6,855 nucleotides of DNA from positions 1 through 6,855 of the forward strand of contig JAPLGY010000176.1 in assembly GCA_026389955.1 (NCBI GenBank), written 5' to 3'. Shown in pieces: positions 1 to 6,190 of this stretch (position 1 is the first letter of the stretch; each line of letters begins with the position of its first letter). Below the pieces are notes generated by a model. It made no database searches and was not told where the DNA came from. It saw only the letters and a program-made list of their open reading frames with translations. Position numbers and translations under genes: made by a program. The DNA is from Caldilinea sp. Lineage in GTDB: Bacteria > Chloroflexota > Anaerolineae > Caldilineales > Caldilineaceae.

Positions 1-196
1 GTTTGTCGGTCAGCCCGCCAAACAACGGCTGACTCATCGCAGCAAACATCTGGTACATCATCGCCCCAAAACCGATCTGGGCGATGCTCAGCTGGAAGCG
101 GGTCGCCGCCAGGGTGAGGATGATCGCCACCGAGGAGTTCACGATGTCGATCGAAAAATGCCCGTAGGCGGCGGCTAACAAACGTGGCTTGTTCAT
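1..196 (-). CDS. MFS transporter, N-terminal part (cut by window edge)
   Basis: The visible 65 residues carry two likely membrane helices: about residues 6-31, which include HFSID at 13-17, and about 36-58. They are followed by QPLFGGLTDK at the edge, which fits the motif-A loop between helices 2 and 3 of the major facilitator superfamily. The arrangement, with a His-Phe-Ser-x-Asp in helix 1 and a QPLFG..D loop, resembles the fosmidomycin-resistance (Fsr)-like branch of drug and metabolite exporters. This is family resemblance only, and the substrate cannot be told from this fragment. The ATG at 196-194 is preceded by GAAGGGAT, whose AGGG ends about ten bases upstream, a slightly long but acceptable spacing. 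The gene is transcribed away from queG. The rest of the protein, expected to be near 400 residues, lies left of base 1. Confidence 0.75.
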   Translation of the reverse strand, partial: MNKPRLLAAAYGHFSIDIVNSSVAIILTLAATRFQLSIAQIGFGAMMYQMFAAMSQPLFGGLTDK

Positions 197-211
197 CGTA
201 CCGAATCCCTT

Positions 212-232
212 CAAAAATATGTCCAAAAATAT
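212..232. repeat. AT-rich direct repeat CAAAAATAT x2 upstream of the MFS gene
   Basis: The nine-base unit CAAAAATAT occurs at 212-220 and again at 224-232, a 12-base period. It forms an AT-rich island in a GC-rich neighbourhood, 16-36 bases upstream of the transporter start. Its position would suit a regulator site or the core promoter of the minus-strand gene. No matching regulator gene is visible, so the function is unknown. Confidence 0.45.
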
Positions 233-310
233 CTTTTCAGGATAGCACAGACTTGCACAATAGCAGATGGCAGAAAGCACCTGGACACCACCTTGCCCCC
301 GTTCGAGGGG

Positions 311-339
311 TTGACGAAGTGGCCTGGCCGTGTCACAAT
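311..339 (+). promoter_or_regulatory. Sigma-70-type promoter for queG
   Basis: TTGACG at 311-316 (five of six consensus bases) and CACAAT at 334-339 (four of six) are separated by exactly 17 bases. This predicts a transcript start near 346 and a short leader of about 28 bases that includes the queG ribosome binding site. The match is by eye. The site lies in the right place and orientation, between the divergent transporter and queG. Confidence 0.55.
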
Positions 340-373
340 CCCCCAATGACAGATGTGGACCTGGAGGAGAGCC

Positions 374-1561
374 ATGGCAGCAGATTTTTCTAGACAAAAC
401 GCCGTCCGTGCAGTCGCTCGACAGCTTGGCTTTGACCTGTGCGAGTTCGTAGCGGTCGGCGAAGCAGCCCACGCCGACTTTTTTGACAGCTGGATCGAGG
501 CAGGACGTGCCGGCGAGATGCGCTATCTCGAACGCAACCAGGAGCGTCGACGCTTCCCAGCCCTGCTCGCACAGCCGGGCGATCCTCCTCTGCGCACGCT
601 GATCGTGCTGGGTGTGGACTATCATCAGTTTGACCTGCCTCCTCGCTGGCGCGACGACCCCAGCCGGGGGCTGATTGCCGCCTACGCCTGGGGAGACGAC
701 TACCACGAGCTGATCCGGCCCCAGCTCTATGCCCTTGACCGCTGGCTGCGGGCACAGAGCGGCCGGCAAAGCCTGGGGCGCGGCCTGGTCGACACCGGGC
801 CCGTCTTGGAACGAGACTGGGCGGCAGCAGCAGGACTGGGCTTCACCGGCAAGAACTGTTGCACGATCCGCCCGGGCAGCGGCAGCTGGCTGCTGTTGGC
901 CACGCTGCTGGTGCCAGAGCTGCTGGGGCCAGAGCTGCTGGGGACCCGCCCCTCTCCAACCTGCGGGCGCTGCACCCGTTGTCTGGCTGGCTGCCCGACA
1001 GCAGCCTTTTCTGCCCCCTACGACCTCGACCCGCAGCGCTGCATCGCCTACTGGACCATCGAAGCGCGCTCGATCATCCCACGCGAGCTGCGCTCCCGCT
1101 TTGGCAATCGCATCTTCGGCTGCGACATCTGCCAGGAGGTCTGCCCCTACAACCGTCGTCTGACGCCGCGTGCGACGTCGTTGGCCGGCCTTCAGGCCCA
1201 CCACCATCGCATCGCCCCCCCGCTTCTGGAGGGCTTTGCGCCCTCCACCCCCTACTGGCTTGAGCCGGATGTCTTCAACCGCCACTTTGCCCGTTCGCCG
1301 GTCAGACGTGCCCGACAGCCTGGCATGCTGCGCAATGTCTGTGTGGCGCTGGGCAACTGGGCGGCCCCAGAGACGCTGCCGGCGCTCGAGCTGGCGCTCG
1401 GCAGTCCCGACCCGGTCGTGCGCTGCCATGCTGTTTGGGCTGTCGGAGAGGTGCTGAGGCGGCGACATGCCCCGGCAGCCGAACTGCTGCGTCGCACGGT
1501 GGTCCAGGAAACGGACAGCCGCGTCTGTGAAGAGGTGCGTATCGCCCTGGCTGACAGCTGA
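374..1561 (+). CDS. queG: Epoxyqueuosine reductase QueG
   Basis: QueG is a cytoplasmic, cobalamin-dependent iron-sulfur enzyme that reduces epoxyqueuosine to queuosine in the wobble position of GUN-anticodon tRNAs (known for the family). The 395-residue product has the N-terminal DUF1730-type domain. Next comes VDTGPVLERDW, with Asp140 at the position of the family's proposed proton-donor aspartate, then GLGFTGKNCC. The two [4Fe-4S] clusters are marked by CGRCTRCLAGCP (Cys197, 200, 203, 207), Cys223 in the CIAYWTIE segment, and CDICQEVCP (Cys250, 253, 257), so all eight ligand cysteines are present. The C-terminal part, roughly residues 310-395, is HEAT-repeat-like (LRNVCVALGNW, VVRCHAVWAVGEVL), as in many QueG proteins. 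I chose the ATG at 374 because GGAGGAG (363-369) sits just before it; an in-frame ATG at 353 lies upstream of that site. A perfect 15-bp tandem duplication inside the gene adds PELLG twice at residues 181-190. No other queuosine gene is nearby. Confidence 0.95.
   Translation: MAADFSRQNAVRAVARQLGFDLCEFVAVGEAAHADFFDSWIEAGRAGEMRYLERNQERRRFPALLAQPGDPPLRTLIVLGVDYHQFDLPPRWRDDPSRGLIAAYAWGDDYHELIRPQLYALDRWLRAQSGRQSLGRGLVDTGPVLERDWAAAAGLGFTGKNCCTIRPGSGSWLLLATLLVPELLGPELLGTRPSPTCGRCTRCLAGCPTAAFSAPYDLDPQRCIAYWTIEARSIIPRELRSRFGNRIFGCDICQEVCPYNRRLTPRATSLAGLQAHHHRIAPPLLEGFAPSTPYWLEPDVFNRHFARSPVRRARQPGMLRNVCVALGNWAAPETLPALELALGSPDPVVRCHAVWAVGEVLRRRHAPAAELLRRTVVQETDSRVCEEVRIALADS
914..943 (+). repeat. Perfect 15-bp tandem duplication inside queG
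   Basis: CCAGAGCTGCTGGGG is present at 914-928 and again, without any difference, at 929-943. The unit is five codons, so the reading frame is kept and the protein reads PELLGPELLG (residues 181-190). It lies in the linker just before the first iron-sulfur motif. Confidence 0.9.
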
Positions 1562-1593
1562 CGGCCAGGGCGACAAGTTGCCCAATGCAACTT
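1542..1593 (+). terminator. Tandem hairpins at the end of queG (possible terminator)
   Basis: A perfect 10-bp stem pairs 1542-1551 with 1564-1573 around a 12-base loop that contains the queG stop codon. Two bases on, a 7-bp stem (AAGTTGC at 1575-1581 with GCAACTT at 1587-1593, loop CCAAT) follows. The trailing sequence CTTGCTC is only slightly U-rich, so this is not a textbook intrinsic terminator. Its position at the gene end makes transcription ending or transcript-end protection the likeliest role. Confidence 0.5.
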
Positions 1594-1614
1594 CTTGCTC
1601 GACAATACGTAAGA

Positions 1615-1645
1615 TGGATTGATACATCCAATCCAGCGTCGCTGG
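1615..1645 (+). other. Overlapping, mutually exclusive small hairpins in the DUF4013 leader region
   Basis: TGGATTG (1615-1621) can pair with CAATCCA (1629-1635) around a 7-base loop. CCAGC (1633-1637) can pair with GCTGG (1641-1645) around a 3-base loop. The two helices share bases 1633-1635 and cannot form fully together. I see no known riboswitch consensus, and no downstream site would obviously be masked. They may simply be part of the post-queG structured region. Confidence 0.3.
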
Positions 1646-1699
1646 CAGCCTCTCTGGGGGGGTGACCGGCCACGGTTGTTTGCGAAGAGGAGATTCAGT

Positions 1700-2407
1700 A
1701 TGGAATTCATCAAAGCGTTGACCTTTGTGACCGACGACCCACGGTGGAAAGAAAAGGTGGCGATCGGCTCTGTCCTGGCGTTGCTTTCATTTCTGATCGT
1801 CCCTGTGTTTATCCTGCTCGGCTACAGCGTGCGCCTGATCCAAAACATGCGTGCGGGCAGTACGCTTCCGTTGCCAGATTGGGAGGACTGGAGCGGGGAT
1901 CTGGTCCGTGGCTTCAAGCTGACGGTGGTCTATCTGGTCTGGAGCCTGCCGCTGTTGTTGGTCGCCCTCCCGATGGCTGTCGGCGGCATCCTGGCCGATT
2001 CTGACAGTGCGATCCAGGTAGTTGGCATCACGCTGGTTGTGGCCTCCTCCTGTCTGACCCTCTTTTACGCCATTCTGGTCACCTTGGCGACGCCGGGCTT
2101 CGTGCTTTGGTTTGCCCGCGACGAAAGGATTCGAAGCGGGCTGCAGCTCAGCCAGATTTTTGGCTGGACGCGCGGCCATCTAGGCGATGTCATCTTGTTC
2201 ATGCTGGCCTACCTCGTTGCCAGCTTTGTCATCTCGGCGGTCGCCGGCATCGTCGGCACCCTGCTCTGTCTGGTCGGTCTGATCGTCACCGTGCCACTGG
2301 CTGTCTTTTTGCTCTATCTCTACCAGTTCAACCTGCTTGGCCAGCTCGCCTATCGCGAAGAAAAAAACCAGGCCTATTATCAGCCCCCGCTCCCGCCTGC
2401 CCTGTAA
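1700..2407 (+). CDS. DUF4013 family integral membrane protein
   Basis: This 235-residue protein is very hydrophobic and matches the DUF4013 pattern: an N-terminal TDDPRWKEK segment, a first membrane helix (about 19-43), the short cytoplasm-side motif LPLPDWEDW (56-64), then further helices at about 74-98, 106-137, 164-186 and 187-208. The charged C-terminal tail ends in a proline-rich stretch (QPPLPPAL). The function of DUF4013 is not established; the family is a multi-pass membrane protein found in archaea and bacteria. The start at 1700 is supported by GAGGAG at 1687-1692 with a 7-base spacer; an in-frame ATG at 1619 has no such site. I could not find a clear promoter in the 138 bases after queG, and structured RNA fills much of that gap. 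A strong hairpin follows six bases after the stop codon, separating this gene from the aminotransferase. Confidence 0.8.
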   Translation: MEFIKALTFVTDDPRWKEKVAIGSVLALLSFLIVPVFILLGYSVRLIQNMRAGSTLPLPDWEDWSGDLVRGFKLTVVYLVWSLPLLLVALPMAVGGILADSDSAIQVVGITLVVASSCLTLFYAILVTLATPGFVLWFARDERIRSGLQLSQIFGWTRGHLGDVILFMLAYLVASFVISAVAGIVGTLLCLVGLIVTVPLAVFLLYLYQFNLLGQLAYREEKNQAYYQPPLPPAL

Positions 2408-2412
2408 CAGCC

Positions 2413-2442
2413 GTCGGCCGCCAGCGCTTCCTGGCGGCCGAC
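2413..2442 (+). terminator. Perfect 12-bp hairpin between DUF4013 gene and aminotransferase
   Basis: GTCGGCCGCCAG (2413-2424) pairs perfectly with CTGGCGGCCGAC (2431-2442) around the loop CGCTTC. It begins five bases after the DUF4013 stop codon and is extremely GC-rich, so it should be stable in RNA. The following sequence CACCTTTCC has only three Ts in a row. It could end the upstream transcript, work as an intercistronic attenuator, or protect a processed 3' end. Only 24 bases separate it from the next start codon. Confidence 0.6.
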
Positions 2443-2466
2443 CACCTTTCCAAAGCGTGCCAACCG

Positions 2467-3780
2467 ATGATCCATCACCTGAACAAAACCCGCCACCTTT
2501 TTCAAAAGGCCCAGCAATTTATTCCGTACGGTGTCAACTCCAACTTCCGCTACTGGGGAGAGGAGACCCCCATCCTGGAACGCGGGGCGGGTGCCTCCGT
2601 CTGGGATGTCGACGGCAACCGCTACCTCGACTATCGGCTGGGGTTTGGGCCGATCATTCTGGGCCATGCCTACCCGGAGGTCAACCGCCGGGTAGCCCAG
2701 GCGATCGAGAACGGTGTGCTCTTCGCCGCGACCACCCCGGTCGAAATCGAGCTGGCCGAGCGTTTCACGCGCATGACCGGGATGGACAAGGTGCGTCTTT
2801 GCAACACTGGGGGGGAAGCCAACATGCATGCGCTGCGCATCGCCCGAGCCAGCACGGGCCGTGAAAAGTTTGTCAAATTCGAGGGCAACTACCACGGCAA
2901 CTTCGACTATGTGATGTACAGCGGGCCCACTGCCCAGGCCAACCGGCTGGGCCCGCGCAGCCATCCGCACCGGCAGCTCGCCAGCGCAGGCATTCCGGCC
3001 GCAATTCGCAACTACCTGATCTCCCTGCCCTACAACGACCTGGAGCTTTTCGAGCGCACCCTGGCGGCCCAGGGCGAGGAAGTGGCTGCGGTCGTCCTGG
3101 AGCCAATCATGGGCAATGTCGCCTGCATCATGCCCGACCCTGCCTGGCTGCAACGTGTACGTCAGCTCTGCGACCTTTATGGGATTCTCCTCATCTTCGA
3201 CGAGGTCAAAACCGGTTTCCGCCTGGCCAACGGGGGGGCGCAGGCCTATTTTGGGGTCAAAGCGGACCTGGCCGCCTACGCCAAAGCCATGGGCAACGGC
3301 TTTCCGGTTGCCGCCGTTGCAGGTCGCGAGGCAGTCATGGCGGTCGTCGGACCCGGGCGCGTGGCCCACGGCGGCACCTACTGCGGCAATCTGGTGGCCG
3401 CCACTGCTGCCGCCACAACCCTTGAAATTCTGGAAACTCAGCCCATCCTCGCCACCATTTTCACCCATGGGCGCCGGCTGATCGACGGCATCCAGACTGT
3501 CCTGCGGCATGCTGGCGTCCCCCATGTCGTCTCCGGCGTCCCCTCGATGTTCAGCGTGCTGCTCGGCCATGACGAGCCGCCCACCGACTACCGCAGCTAC
3601 AGCCAGTTCGACAGCCAGCTCTTCGGCCAGCTTGGGGCTGAATTGATCCGACGCGGGGTGCTGGTCGACGACGACCCGCGCGAGCCCTGGTTTGTCTCCT
3701 ACAGCCACCAGACAGCAGTGGTCGACGAAACACTGACCTTGTTCGAGGAGGCTGTCCGGGCAGTTTTTGCCCACCGCTGA
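2467..3780 (+). CDS. Class III PLP aminotransferase, glutamate-1-semialdehyde aminomutase-like
   Basis: This 437-residue protein is a full-length fold-type I, class III PLP enzyme. Visible hallmarks are the N-terminal AQQFIPYGVNSNFRYW, VWDVDGNRYLDY (45-56), NTGGEANMHALRIAR (113-127, the cofactor phosphate-binding turn), YHG (142-144), LIFDEVKTGFR with Asp245 for the pyridine nitrogen, YAKAMGNGFP with Lys273 as the Schiff-base lysine, and HGGTYCGN (301-308), whose Thr304 should contact cofactor phosphate in the partner subunit. Length and motif order are closest to HemL (glutamate-1-semialdehyde 2,1-aminomutase). Typical HemL stretches are altered, however: GVNSPVR reads GVNSNFR, and the region after the lysine reads GNGFPVAAVAGRE rather than the usual GGGLPVGAYGGR. 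I therefore infer a HemL-like paralogue of unknown amino-group substrate rather than HemL itself. The ATG at 2467 fits the family N-terminus, but no Shine-Dalgarno precedes it. A perfect terminator-like hairpin follows the gene. Confidence 0.85.
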   Translation: MIHHLNKTRHLFQKAQQFIPYGVNSNFRYWGEETPILERGAGASVWDVDGNRYLDYRLGFGPIILGHAYPEVNRRVAQAIENGVLFAATTPVEIELAERFTRMTGMDKVRLCNTGGEANMHALRIARASTGREKFVKFEGNYHGNFDYVMYSGPTAQANRLGPRSHPHRQLASAGIPAAIRNYLISLPYNDLELFERTLAAQGEEVAAVVLEPIMGNVACIMPDPAWLQRVRQLCDLYGILLIFDEVKTGFRLANGGAQAYFGVKADLAAYAKAMGNGFPVAAVAGREAVMAVVGPGRVAHGGTYCGNLVAATAAATTLEILETQPILATIFTHGRRLIDGIQTVLRHAGVPHVVSGVPSMFSVLLGHDEPPTDYRSYSQFDSQLFGQLGAELIRRGVLVDDDPREPWFVSYSHQTAVVDETLTLFEEAVRAVFAHR

Positions 3781-3812
3781 CCCGCTCCTCGATTGTCGCC
3801 CTGAGCCCCCCC

Positions 3813-3839
3813 GGGTCTGTGCTCTGCGAGCACAGACCC
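3813..3839 (+). terminator. Perfect 12-bp hairpin after the aminotransferase
   Basis: GGGTCTGTGCTC (3813-3824) pairs perfectly with GAGCACAGACCC (3828-3839) around a TGC triloop, 32 bases after the stop codon. There is no immediate U-run; a pyrimidine-rich TCCTTTTCTT follows about 13 bases later. The position and stability argue for a terminator of the aminotransferase transcript. Confidence 0.6.
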
Positions 3840-3894
3840 CCAATTGGGCGTATCCTTTTCTTCGCTGCAACGTCATCAAAAATGCTTTTTCATT

Positions 3895-3900
3895 TATACT
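3895..3900 (+). promoter_or_regulatory. Possible -10 element for the small membrane peptide gene
   Basis: TATACT matches five of six bases of the -10 consensus and sits 60 bases upstream of the small gene's start, downstream of the preceding hairpin. I could not find a convincing -35 element at 16-18 bases spacing, so the promoter call is tentative. Confidence 0.35.
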
Positions 3901-3960
3901 CCGCGCTGTTCCTCTCGTTGTTCCCTCGGAGCCCTTACCCGAACAATTTGGAGGAACCGC

Positions 3961-4083
3961 ATGGACAATTCAAGCGATCAGAACAACTACTCGGGCCTTT
4001 TTTACACGATGTTGATCTTGGGCATCATCGGGTTTATCGGCTTGCTCGTGGTCGCCAGCAACGCCGCCACCAGCGGGCTGTAA
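3961..4083 (+). CDS. 40-residue single-pass membrane peptide, function unknown
   Basis: The 40-residue product has a polar, uncharged-to-acidic N-terminus rich in Asn, Ser and Gln (MDNSSDQNNYSG). One strongly hydrophobic helix follows, about residues 13-32 (LFYTMLILGIIGFIGLLVV), and then a small polar tail, ASNAATSGL. There are no lysines or arginines, no cysteines and no signal-peptidase site, so it is best read as a small membrane-anchored peptide. The ATG at 3961 is chosen because GGAGGA (3950-3955) lies at a 5-base spacing, the best ribosome binding site in the window. An in-frame ATG at 3844 lies upstream, but it falls before the candidate -10 and has no such site. Hairpins flank it on both sides, which suggests a monocistronic transcript. 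Accessory subunits of respiratory or transport complexes often look like this, but nothing here identifies a partner. Confidence 0.6.
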   Translation: MDNSSDQNNYSGLFYTMLILGIIGFIGLLVVASNAATSGL

Positions 4084-4093
4084 GGCGGGCGTT

Positions 4094-4122
4094 TTTACAC
4101 CGCCAGAATTTACGCCGCCAGA
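4094..4122. repeat. Imperfect 15-base-period tandem repeat after the small gene
   Basis: TTTACACCGCCAGA (4094-4107) is followed after one base by TTTACGCCGCCAGA (4109-4122), with 13 of 14 bases identical. The CCGCC in either copy can pair with GGCGG at 4084-4088, right after the small gene's stop codon, giving two alternative weak hairpins. Confidence 0.5.
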
Positions 4123-4138
4123 GGGAATCGCGCGTGGT

Positions 4139-4156
4139 CCTGTTGTGCGGAACAGG
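4139..4156 (+). other. Small hairpin in the convergent intergenic region
   Basis: CCTGTT (4139-4144) pairs with AACAGG (4151-4156) around GTGCGG. It is short and may only add to the structured region between the two converging transcripts. Confidence 0.3.
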
Positions 4157-4164
4157 CGACGCCC

Positions 4165-4210
4165 CCCTGCCAGGACGGACCGGCTGCTGTGCTGGCCCGT
4201 CTTGGCAGGG
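4165..4210. terminator. Convergent, probably bidirectional terminator hairpin
   Basis: CCCTGCCAGGACGG (4165-4178) pairs with CCGTCTTGGCAGGG (4197-4210) over 14 positions. One of these is a G-U pair in the plus transcript and an A-C mismatch in the minus transcript. The 18-base loop can fold further. The structure lies seven bases beyond the potD stop codon and 81 bases after the small gene's stop, so it could end both converging transcripts. Neither side has a U-tract. Confidence 0.6.
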
Positions 4211-4217
4211 CATTGGA

Positions 4218-5339
<1,122 letters not shown>

Positions 5340-5356
5340 TTTTTCTCCTTCCAGGT

Positions 5357-6190
5357 TTACTTGCGCTGTTGGAACCATTGTGAAATCCCGACGACGGTCA
5401 GCACCATCAGAATCCAGAGTGTGGACAGTGCGTTGACTTCCGGTGTCACGACCCGGCGCAGCAGGCCGTAGACGTAGATCGGCAGCGTGGTGGCTCCGGG
5501 TCCTGTTGTAAAAAAGGTGATGATAAAATCGTCCAACGACAAGGTGAACGCCAACATTGCCCCGGCCAGCACACCGGGGGCGATCAACGGCAGGGTAATC
5601 CGTGTGAAAGTGGTGAGAGGGGGGGCTCCCAGATCCATTGCGGCCTCTTCCAGCCGGCTGTCAAAGCCATGCAACCGAGCGCGCACCACCAATGTCACAA
5701 AAGGGATGCTGAAGGCAATGTGGGAGACGATCACTGTGCCCAGCCCCAGGGTCAGCCGCAGGCCGGGGGCCAGCATGCTGTTGACCCAGCCAAAGAGTGC
5801 GCTGAAGAGAACCAGGATTCCGATCCCCATCACAATTTCAGGGGTCACCATGGGGAAATAGAGGGCGGTCTCGGCGCTTTTTTTCCCAAAAAACTCATAG
5901 CGCTGCAGCGCCAGCGCGGCCAAAGTGCCAATGATCGTCGACACTGCGGTCGAGGTCACGGCAATGATCAGGGTATTGCGGGCAGCATCGGCCACGCTGC
6001 GGTTTTGGAGGAGTTCGCAGTACCAGTAAAACGGTCCACAGGGTCCCTGGTTCACGACCCCTTCGAAGACGACATTGGTGCGCGAGACGTTGAAGGAAAA
6101 GACGATCAGCACCACGATCGGTGCGTAGAGAAAGAAGTAGACCAGCCCCGACAGGGCGGCCAGCCAAGGGGACTGTCGGGGCTGGCTCAT
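5357..6190 (-). CDS. potC: Polyamine-type ABC transporter permease PotC
   Basis: This 277-residue inner-membrane permease pairs with PotB to form the channel of the importer. The first helix (about 12-33) is followed by FSFNVSR, the family signature at the start of the outer loop. The cytoplasmic EAA loop that docks on the ATPase is at 181-206 (EEAAMDLGA, then ITLPLIAPG), with its conserved Gly188 present. [14 protein letters not shown] (218-231) and [11 protein letters not shown] (248-258) are also typical of PotC. The outer loop after helix 1 contains a stretch with two cysteines (Cys51, Cys58) and is several residues longer than I recall for E. coli PotC. The ATG at 6190 overlaps the potB stop codon as ATGA, a sign of translational coupling. 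AGGAG lies about 11 bases upstream, inside potB. potD follows 17 bases after its stop. Confidence 0.93.
   Translation of the reverse strand: MSQPRQSPWLAALSGLVYFFLYAPIVVLIVFSFNVSRTNVVFEGVVNQGPCGPFYWYCELLQNRSVADAARNTLIIAVTSTAVSTIIGTLAALALQRYEFFGKKSAETALYFPMVTPEIVMGIGILVLFSALFGWVNSMLAPGLRLTLGLGTVIVSHIAFSIPFVTLVVRARLHGFDSRLEEAAMDLGAPPLTTFTRITLPLIAPGVLAGAMLAFTLSLDDFIITFFTTGPGATTLPIYVYGLLRRVVTPEVNALSTLWILMVLTVVGISQWFQQRK

Noticed and set aside
1615..1700. Riboswitch ahead of the DUF4013 gene
   Set aside because: The small overlapping hairpins do not match any aptamer I recognise, and there is no clear sequestering of the ribosome binding site at 1687-1692.
2380..3879. A 499-codon open frame on the minus strand opposite the aminotransferase
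   Set aside because: It mirrors a strongly supported PLP enzyme on the plus strand, has no recognisable domain, and is a typical antisense frame in GC-rich coding DNA.
3844..4083. A 79-residue version of the small membrane peptide
   Set aside because: Its start lies upstream of the candidate -10 element, has no Shine-Dalgarno, and the ATG at 3961 has an excellent one.
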